DNA from: Orientallactaga sibirica
Lineage: Eukaryota > Chordata > Mammalia > Rodentia > Dipodidae
Assembly: GCA_036365145.1 (NCBI GenBank)
Contig: JAEOAD010000035.1
Location: 1,982,001-2,046,000 of the forward strand
Direction of reading: 5' to 3'
Length of the DNA stretch: 64,000 nucleotides
Shown one piece after another: positions 40,587 to 48,438 of this stretch. Under the pieces are notes generated by a model that was not told where the DNA came from, did not search any database, and was given only the letters and a program-made list of their open reading frames with translations. How positions within the stretch are numbered: position 1 is the first letter of the stretch; the number at the start of each line of letters is the position of its first letter. Both the position numbers and the translations under genes were made by a program.

Positions 40587-43500
40587 GCCAGAGAACAACC
40601 TTGGGTGTTGTCTTTAGGTACCACCCATCATTTTTTGCATGTTTATGGTGTGCGTAGATGCGTGTATATGGCATGTGTGTGTGGGCCCATGCAAGTGTGG
40701 CTATTGGTGTGAGCATGTGGAAGCCAGAGGTTGATATCCTGTGTCCTACTCCATTCTTCTCACACCTTATTTTGTTGAGACACGGCCTCTCACTGAACCT
40801 GAAGCTCACTCATGTAGGTAGACCAGCTGGCCGGCAATCTCGGAGATCCAAACTCAGGACCTAATGCTTATCTGCAAGCACTTTACCAGTGGAACCATCT
40901 GCCACCCCTTCATGATTGACTTTCTGTAGTTTCTCACACTGCCTTTAACTTACACGCATTTCTAGGTCGTCTTTAGCCTGTAGTCAGGAGTGGCATCACC
41001 AGCCTATTGGCTGTCCCATCATGCCCCCTTTCTGTATTCCGTGATGCATATGCATCCTCATAAAACTCCCTAAAAAAGCATACAATTATTTATAGTAGCA
41101 TACAAAACAGTGGGTTCCATCATGGCATCTTTTCTTTTTTTAATTTGAGAGAGAATGAGCGCACCAGTAGCCTCTCAGCTGCTGTGAACAAACTGCAGAC
41201 ATGTGCACCCCCTTGTACATTGCATGTCTGGCTAAACTTGGGACCTGGAGAATTGAATAGGCATTCCTGGGCTTTGCAGGCAGGCGCCTTAACCGCTAAG
41301 CCATCACTCCAGCCCCAACATGGCATCTTTGTACATATGTGTCATTATACTTTGATCTCATTCATTTTCCTTTCCTTTTCCACTTACTCTCCCTTTCTGC
41401 TTTCCTGGTACATGCATTCTTCTACCCACCTCCCTTAAGGTCTGTTACTCCCCACCCATTTATTTTCCCCTTTCTGGTTTCACGACTATATGTATGTATG
41501 TGTGTGTGTGTGTGTGTTTGTGTGTGTATCACACACACATACATATACTTCTAATTTTAATTCTAAGTTCTACACATGAGGGAAAACATGCAGTATTTGC
41601 CTTTCGGAGTCTAGCTAGGTTTGAGAAGATAGTTTCTAGTTACGTCCATTTTCCTAGAGATGCCAGGATTTCATTTTGCTTTCTGGTGACATTCTGTACA
41701 TGTACTACATTGTTTTATCCATTTCTCTGTTGATGGGTATCTAGGCTGGTTCCATTTCTTTGCTATTGTGAATAGTGAAGCTGTAAACAGGTGTGTAAGT
41801 ACCTCTGTGGTAAGTTGACTTAGCAAACTTTAGATCTGTACCCGAGTGACATAGCTGAGTCATAGCTCTAGCTCCAGTTTTTCAAGGAAGCTCCATGCTG
41901 GTTTTCATAGAGGCTGCACCAGTCTAAATTCCAGCAGCAGTGAACAAAGGCATCTTTGCCCATCTCCTCACCAGCATTGCTATCTTGGCCTGCTAACTAG
42001 ATGAGAGAGAATCTCAAAGCAGATTTAAGTTGTATTTCCTGGATGGCTAAGCCTGTGGATTATGTTTTCAAGGATTTATTGGTCATCTGTATTTTTTTTT
42101 TTTTTTTTTTTTTGCTTTTTCGAGTTAGGGTCTCACTCTGGTCCAGGCTGACCTGGAATTAACTATGTAGTCTCAGGGTGGCCTCGAACTCACGGCGCTC
42201 CTCCTACCTCCCAAGTGCTGGGATTAAAGGCATGAGCCACCATCCCCGGCTTTGTATTTCTTCTTTTGAGAGCTGTTCAGTTCATTTGCCCGTGTATTGA
42301 TTGAATTATCTGATTTTTAGGCATTTAATTTTTGTAGTTCTCCAATAGCATAGGAACTAATCCCACAAATTGACACGTGGGATTCCATGGAATTGAGATT
42401 GTTCTGTACAGTCAAGGAAGCAATCACCAAAGCGAAGCAACTGCCTGCCAAGGGAGGGGAAAAAAATCTCTCGCCATCTGCATATCAGACAGGCAATAAA
42501 TATTGAGGATAGTTTATAAAAATCTTCCCATGGATTTGAATCTACAGATCTCCAGTGCTTAACACAGAATTTGCACGTAAATAACAATAAACGTGGGAGG
42601 CTTGGCAGGAGGATCATGAGTTGGAGACTAGCCTCACTACAAGACAAGCAAGACCTTATCTCAAACAAACAGACAAACAAACAAACAAACAAACAAACAA
42701 AAACAAGAACTTGAGGTGTAGTAGAGCATTTCAAGTTTGTCAGGAAAGTGAATGATCTTTCATATAGGTAAGCTTATTCTACCATTAGTCAGTTTCCACA
42801 ATATAAATATTTTAATTAGTTCACCAAATGTTCCCATCGTCCTTTCTGATTCAATACTCACTAAGTACCTGTTAAATGCTAATTCTAGAAACAATGCTTG
42901 GTGCAGCATGCGGTCGTAACTTCCAGGAGGATTCCTGGAAGTCTGAACAAAGTCAGCATTAGACGCTTAGGTGTCTTTTATACTGTGACTCCTTTTGAGT
43001 TGAAATGAATCCTTTTTAAAATTAATTGTAGTAATAACATACTTAGTATGGATACATCATGTGTTGGTATCATCTTTTCCCTCCTCCCTGCCCTCATTCC
43101 GCTGGGGATCCTCCTCAGTGGTGTGGCTGGTTTTCTCCATGAGATTGTGGGTTCTGCATTGTGAGAGCAGACAGTTACCGGCGGAAGGCAATGCTTCTGG
43201 CTGTGACGTCCCAACCCATGGCTCTTATAATCTTTCTGCCCCCCTTCTGCAAAATTCCCTGAGCCTTGGTGGGTGTGTTTTAAGTCTGCTTCAGTGATGA
43301 GCTGTTAGGAGCCTCTGGATCTCTGCTTTGGAATGTGTTGAGTGTCCCCGTTGTCTTGTCTTCTTCACCCTGGCACTGATTGTCAGGCTTATCGTGGAAG
43401 CAGCACTCTTGCTCATCTCCCCAATTCCTCTGTGGTTTCATCAGGGCCTTGGCTAAAATAGGGGTAGTTTATTTTCTTCTGTCTTGCTACCTTCTGAAAA

Positions 43501-45190
43501 ACAAAAACAGATGCTCCAATGGAGAGTGAAGTCAGCAGAGATTAAATAGGATAAGCTTATTAACTTAGGGAGAGTTTGATGGATGTAGCCCTTTTTTTGG
43601 TCAGACTAGATGGAGCTTGACATTGGAGAGCATAATCTTTGTCTCCATAGGATTCCCATCTGGTTCCCAGTTCCAGATATGGGTTCCTTTCCACTGAGCA
43701 GACCTCTTAGCCAATCAGAAAGCCATTGGTACCTGCTAAGGCTGTGTGCTCCCATTGAACTGGTGTGTACTTCCTGTGAGGCTGGTTGCTTCGGAGTAGC
43801 GCAGACCCCTGCCTGCTCATGCCGTGGTTGGCTACTTCCCATGAATAGCTTTTTTTTTTTTTTTTCCTTTGGTGGACATAATTTCTTTGTTGAAGGGCAG
43901 CTTCTCTGATAACTGACACAGATTCTGCCAGTGATGACAGCATTCTTCACTCAGCAGACTTGTTCTCTGAGACCTACTGGCGACTCCATTTCCTTCTAGC
44001 ATTCTGTGTCTTTCCAGGTCTCATAGTGTGTTTAAAATACTGGTGAGATTGGCCGAGACCTGTCTCGTTCTAACGTGTCACATGTGCTCTGTTTACTGTT
44101 TGGCTTCCTTTAGGAGGATTTTCGATGGGAGGATGCATGGCAATGCATTTAGCATATAGAAATCACCAAGATGTGGCGGGAGTCTTTGCACTTTCTAGTT
44201 TCCTGAATAAAGCATCTGCTGTTTACCAGGTAAGATTCAGACTTAGAAATTATGACATATTGAGACTTAAATAAAGTTGATAATTAAGCAATAAAATTGA
44301 TACAGAGTCAGTGTAAATTGAGCACCGTGGGAGCTCCTGGTCATTGAGGCATACAGATTAGTTCCAGGTGGTCCTCAATGTTCTGGAAGTACCCTATGAA
44401 AAAGTTACAGAGATGAGAAAATGTGTTTGTATGTGTGTGCGTGTATAGTATAGATGTTTCCTTTGTTTTAAAAATTGATGCCTGTAGCCAGGTTTGCTTA
44501 AGAGCCACTCAGAATCTCAGTGATGAAGCCAGAGCGTCCTGTCCAGCAGCCTCCTGGTGAGTGGGTACAGTGTGCTACACTGTCACAGCTTCACTGCCAG
44601 AAGGAGAAATGAGAACACAAGTACAGAAATGAGAGCTGGGATATAGCTTCCCCGTTGGTGTACCTTAGCTCTATTCTACTAATTCTGTAAAGAGGTGTGT
44701 ACCTCTTGGACACCGAGCTTCTTGCTTTAGCCACCTTGGGGGGAGTCTTCAGTAGAGCAAGCATGGGGCACTCCCCCCAGCCCCATGGTGTCAGAGCAGC
44801 AGCGGGGAGAGTTGCCCCAGTGTGCACGCACACCTCACACTGCCCCACCGCAGCCTCCTCCTTCCTGTACTCTTAGGAGCTTCGGTGACATTGAGACTTC
44901 TCCTCTGAGTTCTGAAGTGGAATTTCTTCCATCGTTATCTCTAGGCCATTGAGAAATGGGATGGCGTGCTTCCCGAGTTATTTCAGTGCCATGGCACTGC
45001 GGATGAGTTGGTCCTTCATTCCTGGGGCGAGGAGACAAACTCGGCGTTGAAGCTGCGAGGAGTCAGTGCCGCATTTCACAGTCTTCCTGGTGTTCACCAC
45101 GAACTCAACAAGGCGGAGCTGGAGAACCTGAAGTCCTGGATTCTTTCAAAGCTACCAGGAGAAACTGGAAATCAAAACGAGTCATCATGA
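14592..45190 (+). CDS. LYPLAL1: LYPLAL1, lysophospholipase-like 1 (five spliced coding exons)
   Basis: Joined coding sequence is 14592-14685, 18085-18184, 30440-30609, 44114-44229 and 44945-45190: 726 nt, 241 residues plus TGA, no internal stop. The product is an alpha/beta-hydrolase of the acyl-protein-thioesterase/lysophospholipase family, a soluble serine hydrolase expected in the cytosol; no signal peptide or membrane segment is visible. Known family work describes a shallow active site favouring short acyl substrates, and its physiological substrate is debated. Visible motifs: HGSG at residues 29-32 (oxyanion region), GFSMGG at 123-128 with nucleophile Ser125, GTAD at 177-180 with Asp180, and HHEL at 211-214 with His212. 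These sit one residue later than Ser124, Asp179 and His211 of the 237-residue human protein, because of one extra residue near the N terminus. The C terminus is a few residues longer than in human. The start ATG has G at -3 and G at +4. Confidence 0.97.
16310..16492 (-). mobile_element. DIP-type SINE, antisense, diverged
   Basis: tttgtaagcagagagatatt, aactccagacacacatacgt and gcaggctttgcaagcaagca blocks. Confidence 0.7.
16497..16547. repeat. Imperfect palindrome / hairpin
   Basis: gttaatcttatc at the left and gataagattaac at the right are exact complements, and ctcttg...caagag extends the stem. The left arm carries an 11-bp bulge. Located in intron 1. Confidence 0.75.
17238..17444 (-). mobile_element. 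DIP-type SINE, antisense
   Basis: accagggcatctttctgctg, gtgccactttgtgcatctgg and gctgagctgtctccccaaac blocks. Confidence 0.75.
17595..17690 (-). mobile_element. B1 fragment, antisense
   Basis: tagcccaggctgacctggaa and tagtctcagggtggccttga; the head half is missing. Confidence 0.75.
18085..18184 (+). CDS. LYPLAL1: LYPLAL1 coding exon 2
   Basis: 100 nt encoding the end of Gly32 through the first two bases of Arg65. It contains the [10 protein letters not shown] segment after HGSG and the [10 protein letters not shown] strand typical of acyl-protein thioesterases. Acceptor is tcctcag|gt, donor is CCAG|gtatgt. Confidence 0.96.
19904..20134 (-). mobile_element. DIP-type SINE, antisense
   Basis: Body with TSD ttttggattt (19894-19903 and 20135-20144). 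Head complement partly deleted (gcgccatttctccagccccc). Confidence 0.88.
20318..20482 (+). mobile_element. B1 SINE
   Basis: gccgggcgtggtggcacatg start, full body, and a long A tail at about 20455-20482. Confidence 0.92.
20765..20901 (-). mobile_element. Old B1-like SINE, antisense
   Basis: gatctcaccttgtagcctgg ... gctcccacgcctggct; strongly diverged. Confidence 0.55.
21284..21518 (-). mobile_element. DIP-type SINE, antisense
   Basis: TSD ggccc(g/a)tgttttta on both sides (about 21269-21282 and 21519-21532). Confidence 0.9.
21862..21962 (+). mobile_element. B1 SINE with internal deletion
   Basis: gccgagcatagtggcttaca start; TSD aagaacct(a/t)tctta at 21848-21861 and 21963-21976. Confidence 0.9.
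22065..22655 (-). mobile_element. Young L1 3' UTR fragment, antisense
   Basis: Poly-T-flanked L1 3' UTR, very similar over its length to 63410-64000 and to the start of the 9630 copy. It lies in LYPLAL1 intron 2, opposite to the gene. Confidence 0.8.
23514..23676 (+). mobile_element. B1 SINE
   Basis: ggttgggcgtggtggtgcac start, full body and poly-A tail. Confidence 0.92.
24036..24238 (+). mobile_element. DIP-type SINE (head truncated)
   Basis: Starts at gtgcttgcctatgaagccta, then ggttcgaagctcgattcccc, a CT tract and an A-rich tail. Pairs with the inverted copy that follows. Confidence 0.88.
24240..24441 (-). mobile_element. DIP-type SINE, antisense, tail to tail with the previous copy
   Basis: atttatttatttaagaaaac tail complement through actgagtcatctctccagcc. 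It starts within a few bases of the previous SINE's tail. Confidence 0.88.
25005..25531. repeat. Composite minisatellite (32-bp and 20-bp units)
   Basis: About 18 tandem units. The long unit is 32 bp: TCTGTGTTGTTCACACTTAG followed by AGGTGTTCTTAG or AGGTCTTCTTAG. The short unit is the first 20 bp alone, mostly ending TTAA. Order (L long, S short): [18 protein letters not shown]. Located in LYPLAL1 intron 2. Confidence 0.97.
28510..28575. repeat. (ATTTT)n microsatellite
   Basis: About 13 clean 5-bp units. Confidence 0.97.
28596..28835 (-). mobile_element. DIP-type SINE, long-like, antisense
   Basis: T run, caggacctccagccagtgc-like block, the extra tgtgacattgcacacttgta segment and terminal aagccatctctccagccc. 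Confidence 0.82.
29032..29170 (+). mobile_element. B1 SINE with GA-rich tail
   Basis: gagctgggcaatgtggcaca start, body ending gagaccctacctcaaaaaag, followed by a purine microsatellite. Confidence 0.85.
29180..29345. repeat. GA/GAAA/GGGA purine microsatellite
   Basis: Follows the B1 tail at 29170 and probably grew from it. Confidence 0.93.
29593..29782 (-). mobile_element. DIP-type SINE, antisense
   Basis: TSD ataataggtcttta at 29579-29592 and 29783-29796. Internal deletion after ccagggcc. Confidence 0.92.
29813..29890. repeat. (TA)n-(TG)n compound microsatellite
   Basis: TA, then GATG units, then TG, then TA. Confidence 0.93.
30440..30609 (+). CDS. LYPLAL1: LYPLAL1 coding exon 3
   Basis: 170 nt encoding the end of Arg65 through the first base of Gly122. 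It includes the [15 protein letters not shown] loop, the CPEHLESID helix and the strand leading to the nucleophile elbow. Acceptor is aaacag|g, donor is TTG|gtgaga. A local duplication lies about 100 bp downstream in intron 3. Confidence 0.97.
30713..30850. repeat. Local tandem duplication, 74-bp period
   Basis: attgagactttcaaaaatat begins at 30713 and again at 30787. Both copies continue through gagaatca, cagtagctt(g/c)tgaaa and ctgcattg for about 65 bp. It lies about 100 bp after exon 3. Confidence 0.9.
30884..30960 (-). mobile_element. Old B1-like fragment, antisense
   Basis: ggccaggactggccttaaac, ctagggttacaggctcc. Confidence 0.45.
30968..31129 (-). mobile_element. B1 SINE, antisense
   Basis: T run, gggtctcactctagcccagg, and ends gtgcaccaccacacccagcc. 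Confidence 0.92.
31720..31850 (+). mobile_element. Possible MIR
   Basis: gtcacctgtctgatcctcag then tttcctcacccatg resembles the MIR core and tail; very diverged. Confidence 0.35.
32004..32342 (+). mobile_element. Solo ERVL-MaLR LTR
   Basis: Starts TG and carries the MaLR blocks tcccccataaatccatgtgt, ggtggagccttgctggagga and gaagccaaaataaacccttt; ends near ...ctcaca. No viral coding sequence is present. No clear TSD. Confidence 0.7.
33634..33673. repeat. (CA)n microsatellite
   Basis: About 20 CA units in intron 3. Confidence 0.95.
34300..34470 (+). mobile_element. DIP-type SINE, 5' truncated
   Basis: gagccagatgcacaaggtgg through gccctagtgtgcccattctc, CT tract, caaataaataaaaataaaat tail. Confidence 0.85.
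35848..36003 (-). mobile_element. B1 SINE, antisense
   Basis: TSD ttttga(t/c)tctttt (35835-35847 and 36004-36016). Full body ending ccactacccccggctg. Confidence 0.92.
36227..36448 (+). mobile_element. DIP-type SINE
   Basis: gactgcagagatgactcagt head; TSD aaagtgaag at 36218-36226 and 36449-36457. Confidence 0.92.
38206..38300 (-). mobile_element. Possible old B1-like fragment, antisense
   Basis: tttgagatgggatcttactg, cctcagtgctggggtgacgt. Confidence 0.4.
38984..39256 (-). mobile_element. DIP-type SINE, long subfamily, antisense
   Basis: TSD tgagcttgtat on both sides (about 38972 and 39257-39267). The motif complement gcgccccctttgtgg is at 39102-39116. Confidence 0.93.
40550..40915 (-). mobile_element. 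B4-type composite SINE with (GT)n, antisense
   Basis: (GT)n at 40550-40585, a B1-like complement near gagacacggcctctcactga, and an ID-like head complement ending gaaccatctgccacccc. Confidence 0.5.
41133..41318 (-). mobile_element. DIP-type SINE, antisense
   Basis: Perfect 12-bp TSD catggcatcttt at 41121-41132 and 41319-41330. Confidence 0.93.
41340..42360 (-). mobile_element. L1 fragment, antisense, interrupted by B1
   Basis: Antisense L1 3' blocks (acatgagggaaaacatgcag, gttgatgggtatctaggctg, ctattgtgaatagtgaagct). They resume after the B1 at 42091-42251 with ttcttttgagagctgttcag. Confidence 0.75.
42091..42251 (-). mobile_element. B1 SINE nested in L1, antisense
   Basis: T run, gggtctcactctggtccagg, ends gagccaccatccccggct. 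Flanked by tgtattt repeats; L1 continues on both sides. Confidence 0.9.
42585..42702 (+). mobile_element. B1-like 3' half with (CAAA)n tail
   Basis: gtgggaggcttggcaggagg, aagaccttatctcaaacaaa, then a clean (CAAA)n run at 42664-42702. Confidence 0.55.
42990..43980 (-). mobile_element. Old L1 3' UTR fragment, antisense
   Basis: Diverged L1 3' UTR, with the 'ctcttataatctttctgcc...ctgagccttggtgggtgtg' block and, from about 43600, the 'tctggttcccagttccagatatggg' block. It ends about 130 bp before exon 4. Confidence 0.65.
44114..44229 (+). CDS. LYPLAL1: LYPLAL1 coding exon 4 (nucleophile elbow)
   Basis: 116 nt encoding the rest of Gly122 through Gln160. It carries GFSMGG with catalytic Ser125 and the following helix. 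Acceptor is cctttag|ga, donor is CAG|gtaaga. It ends in phase 0. Confidence 0.97.
44230..44944 (+). other. LYPLAL1: LYPLAL1 intron 4 (715 bp)
   Basis: Short GT-AG intron. I see no interspersed repeat or coding potential in it. Confidence 0.9.
44945..45190 (+). CDS. LYPLAL1: LYPLAL1 coding exon 5 (Asp/His of triad, stop)
   Basis: 246 nt encoding residues 161-241 and TGA at 45188-45190. Contains [18 protein letters not shown] with Asp180, then HHEL with His212. The residue before the catalytic His is His here and Tyr in the human protein. Acceptor is tctctag|gcc. Confidence 0.97.
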   Translation, partial: AIEKWDGVLPELFQCHGTADELVLHSWGEETNSALKLRGVSAAFHSLPGVHHELNKAELENLKSWILSKLPGETGNQNESS

Positions 45191-45269
45191 TGGATTTACT
45201 TGCCTTTTCTCTTGTCCATATTATTTAATTTACTTCGTTTTATTTTTCTTAGTAATCAAGTTTGGTCCA

Positions 45270-45650
45270 GTTTACATGAACTCACTTTGTCTAAATAGAA
45301 TCATATGGCATCTGCCTGTTTTCACAGCACTGTCCTGTGAGTCACCCATGTTACTTGTGTCATAGTGAACTATGGTACTGCCAAGCAGTGCTCCATTGTA
45401 AGGCTGCACTACACTTAATTCATCTGTTCACCAGTGTGTCTGTCAAAAAGATGCCCGTTGTGACTGTGTGAGTCTCCGCACCTACGTCACCACTTCTCTT
45501 GGGCAAGTGAGTAGGAATGGAATGACTGGGCTGTACCCTAGGGACATAGGCACGAGAGGAGCCTCACCATTGCCCGGTGTGTTTCACTCCATTTCACTTT
45601 CCAGCCAGCAGTATGTGACCCTCCAGGAGCTCCAGTGCTCCCCAGCTCTC
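45270..45650 (-). mobile_element. Ancient L1 fragment in the LYPLAL1 3' UTR, antisense
   Basis: Recognisable from tgctccattgtaaggctgca, tgactgtgtgagtctccgca and ggaatggaatgactgggctg, all counterparts of antisense L1 3' blocks. Strongly diverged. Confidence 0.5.
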
Positions 45651-45658
45651 GGTAAGGC

Positions 45659-46012
45659 TGGTCCTTTGAATGTGCAATGTCTCCCTCATGTGTTTGTGAT
45701 AAAGCCTCATACTTGATCCCCAACTGGTCGAAATTTGGGAGGTGGAGCCTTGCTGGAACAGGTCTGTGAGTGGGGGTGGACCGTGAGGCTTACTAACCCA
45801 GCTCCAAGCCCAGGACTTGGACTACCACTACCTAGACGTGTGGCCGCCCTGCTCGGCCATGCTTTCAGCGGGGAGGTGTGGTAGCACGAGCTGGAGACAG
45901 CTGGTCACTTGCAGTCCACAGTCCGAAAATGACAGGAAGAATGCTGTGGCTAAGTTTCTTTTGCCTTTCATTTAATCTGGAACCCCAGCGATGCTGTCAC
46001 AGTTAGGATGGT
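45659..46012 (+). mobile_element. ERVL-MaLR LTR remnant in the LYPLAL1 3' region
   Basis: Diverged LTR with gatccccaactggtcg, gggaggtggagccttgctgg and a final ctgtcacagttagga block. It may contribute to the 3' UTR. No viral genes. Confidence 0.6.
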
Positions 46013-46118
46013 ACCTCAGTTAACCTACTCAAGAAAACCCCTCACACACTGGTACAGATTTGTTTCCATGGTGACTCTTAAGTGTTGCTATTTTGACAAC
46101 GAAAGATTAACTATCACA
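46013..46118 (-). mobile_element. 5' end of a MaLR (MT-type) LTR, inverted
   Basis: Its complement begins tgtgatagttaatctttcgt, the typical start of MT/MTD-like MaLR LTRs, and continues through the 'gttgtcaa' and 'ttaactgagg' blocks. It abuts the preceding LTR tail to tail. Confidence 0.55.
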
Positions 46119-46528
46119 CAGCAGTGATTTGAGGACTGTGATTATGGAGTATTTTGGTGTAGGTGAGTTTCTTGTTCTTGTGGTTCTGTGTTAGTTGTGT
46201 TTTTTTGCCACTTGAACCAATAACTGATGCAAGTCATTTATGAAGAGAAAAGCCTTTAATTTTATCCCCATCCTGTTTTGGCTCACATGGGAATTTGGGG
46301 GACATTCCAGATTCATACTGAAGCTGTCGGTGGTCCTTTCCCCGGCCTCAGAGAGTATGCTTACCACGTGTAGTGGTCGGTACATCTCTAGATCTCCGGA
46401 CCTCCCTTATCTTTGGCCTGATGAACACTAGCCTGTTTGATTCGCTTGACTCTTGGCCCTGCTTTTCAGCTCCGAGTCTTCCAGGCTTGAGTGGATTTCC
46501 CTGCTGGCACGGGGTGGAGACTCCAAGC

Positions 46529-46534
46529 AATAAA
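46529..46534 (+). terminator. Candidate polyadenylation signal AATAAA
   Basis: First canonical AATAAA downstream of the LYPLAL1 stop, 1.34 kb away. A downstream GGTCATGG stretch follows, with no strong GU-rich element. A 35-A run begins 85 bp later, too far to mark the cleavage site. Confidence 0.35.
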
Positions 46535-46616
46535 CAAGGGAGGTCATGGTCAGAAAGAGTGACTTCTTCATTTTCCATCCATCTTTGAGATCAGTGTCCC
46601 CCATTAATGTCTACTG

Positions 46617-46618
<2 letters not shown>

Positions 46619-46653
<35 letters not shown>
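46619..46653. repeat. Run of 35 A
   Basis: Pure A tract directly before a B1. Its origin is unclear. Confidence 0.9.
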
Positions 46654-46655
<2 letters not shown>

Positions 46656-46659
46656 CACT

Positions 46660-46795
46660 GGGCTGGGCGTAGTGGTGCACACCTTTAATGCCAGCACCTG
46701 TAAATAGAAGTAGGGGGAAGTCTGAATTCAGGCCACTCTGGAAGTACAGAGTGAGTTCCAAGTCAGCATTTGCTAGAATGAGACCCAAAATACAA
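46660..46795 (+). mobile_element. B1 SINE, diverged
   Basis: gggctgggcgtagtggtgca start, gttccaagtcagcatttgct near the end. Confidence 0.8.
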
Positions 46796-46840
46796 CATTT
46801 CATCATTTCCAGTATTTTGCCCTTTTACGTATTATAATAA

Positions 46841-46880
46841 ATGTATAGTATGTTACATGAATGTATAGTATGTTACATAA
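46841..46880. repeat. 20-bp tandem duplication
   Basis: ATGTATAGTATGTTACATGA is followed directly by the same sequence with one change (ATAA end). Confidence 0.9.
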
Positions 46881-46920
46881 CTGGAAGCCAAACTATCTTT
46901 GAAAGAGAAGTAAATTTTTA

Positions 46921-47138
46921 ATTTTTTTAAATTTTACTTATTAGCAACAGAAAGCAAAAGAGGCAGAGAGAGAGAGCGAGAACAGGTGCACCAGGGCCTC
47001 CAACCACTGCAAACTAACTCCAGATGCATGCACCACCTTGTGCATCTGGCTTATGTGGTACTGGAGAATTGAGCCTTGAACCAGGATCCTTAGGCTTCAT
47101 AGGCAAGCACTTAACCGCTAAGCCATCTCCCCAGCCCT
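46921..47138 (-). mobile_element. DIP-type SINE, antisense
   Basis: TSD gagaagtaaa(a)ttttta at 46905-46920 and 47139-47155. Confidence 0.93.
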
Positions 47139-47466
47139 GAGAAGTAAAATTTTTAAAAGACTAACTTGAACCTTGTAGATATATCTATGTTTTCCTAAGT
47201 TCTTCCTTCCTAACACGGTTTTAGATCCATGTGTGATAGTTCCCTTCTGCCTGGACTCTTACGTGCTCCATAGCAGGTCTGTCAGTGGAGCACCATCTTC
47301 TCCTGTGTCTGCAAGACACTTGTTTTTGCCTTCACCTTTGCCTTTATTCTTTATTCCCTCCTTCCTGCCCTCTTTCTTCTTCTTTTCTCTCTTTCTTCTT
47401 TCTTTTTTCTCTCTCATTTGCTTCTCTCTCTCATTCATTCTCACTCACGGTCTTTTTCCTTCCTTT

Positions 47467-47560
47467 TGAGACATTGTCATACTATGTCACACAGGCTGTC
47501 CTCAAGCTCTCCATTCTCCTGCCTCTGCCTCCAGGATTACTGGGATTACAAGTACTTTCA
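47467..47560 (-). mobile_element. Old B1-like fragment, antisense
   Basis: tttgagacattgtcatacta, tgggattacaagtactttca. Confidence 0.5.
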
Positions 47561-47580
47561 TTATTAAAAGATATGGAGCA

Positions 47581-47797
47581 GGCTGGAGAGATGGCTCAGC
47601 AGTTAAGGCACTTACATACAAAGTCTAAGGACCTGGGTTTGATTCCCCACTAGCCTTGTAAAGCCAGAGCCACAAGTTCGCACAAGCGTCTGGAGTTGGT
47701 TTACAGTGGCTAGAGGCCCTGACACACCCATTATCTCTCTCTTTCTCTCTCTGCCTCTTTCTCTCTTTCCCTCTCAAATAAGTAAACAAGTTATTTT
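47581..47797 (+). mobile_element. DIP-type SINE
   Basis: Perfect 15-bp TSD ttaaaagatatggag at 47564-47578 and 47798-47812. Head ggctggagagatggctcagc. Confidence 0.95.
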
Positions 47798-47929
47798 TTA
47801 AAAGATATGGAGAATTCTACTTTTTTCCCCAAATCCCTTGTTCTCGGATGTTTTTTCTTCTGGTAGGCTTGGTGTTTGGTGAAGACTCAGACTTCGCTCC
47901 TGTGCTCTCCCGTGGTGGAAGGGGGAAGG

Positions 47930-48215
47930 ATGGCTGGGGAGATAGTTCCGTGGTAGATGCTGGTGTGTAAGCGCAAGCACCTCGCTTGATCCCCAGTGCA
48001 CATGTAGAAGTGCTGAGCCTGGCAGTGAGTGCCTGCAGTCCCAGCTCTGCACACGTAGAGGCAGGAGGATCCCTGGAGCTTCCTGGCCAGCCTAATTGGT
48101 GAACTCCCCCAGTGAATAAAAGAGGTGGACAGTATTCCTGAAGAATGGCACCCAAGTGGTATGTGTGCATCTGTCTGGCCTTTACATGTACACACAATAT
48201 CTATGTGCACAGTAC
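47930..48215 (+). mobile_element. B4-type composite SINE
   Basis: ID-like head (ggctggggagatagttccgt ... cttgatccccagtgcaca), then a B1-like part (cagtgagtgcctgcagtccc, ggcaggaggatccctggagc). Followed by the purine tract. Confidence 0.6.
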
Positions 48216-48420
48216 AGGAAGGAAGGAAGGAAGGAAGGAAGGAAGGAAGGAAGGAAGGAAGGAAGGAAGGAAGGAAGGAGGAGGGAGGGAGGGAGGGAGG
48301 GAGGGAGGGAGGGAGGGAGGGAGGGAGGGAAGGAAGGAAGGGAGGGAGGAAGTGAGGGAGGGAGGGAGGGAGGAAAAAGGAAAGGAAAGGAAAGGAAAAA
48401 GGAAAGGAAAGAAAAGAAGA
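48216..48420. repeat. Purine tract (GGAA)n-(GGGA)n
   Basis: 137 nt of uninterrupted A/G (48216-48352), one T, then 67 more purines. (GGAA)n passes into (GGGA)n and then GGAAA units. Confidence 0.97.
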
Positions 48421-48438
48421 TAAAGCAAAGGGAGAGGG

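Larger units (their letters stand above)
30610..44113 (+). other. LYPLAL1: LYPLAL1 intron 3 (13.5 kb)
   Basis: GT-AG intron with a local duplication near its start, a solo MaLR LTR (32004), B1, DIP and B4-type SINEs, and two antisense L1 fragments near its end (41340 and 42990). Stretches 31130-31720, 32343-33630, 33674-34300, 34471-35840, 36460-38200, 38301-38970 and 39268-40500 show no recognisable feature. Confidence 0.9.
45191..46534 (+). other. LYPLAL1: Probable LYPLAL1 3' UTR region
   Basis: Sequence from the stop codon to the first canonical AATAAA. No AATAAA or ATTAAA occurs in the first 1.3 kb. Most of it is old transposon: an antisense L1 fragment (45270-45650) and two MaLR LTR pieces in opposite orientation (45659-46118). 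46119-46528 is unassigned. Variant poly(A) signals upstream remain possible, so the true 3' end is uncertain. Confidence 0.5.

Noticed and set aside
46619..46653. Poly-A run as the LYPLAL1 cleavage site
   Set aside because: Genomic A runs do not mark cleavage sites, and it is 85 bp from the nearest AATAAA.
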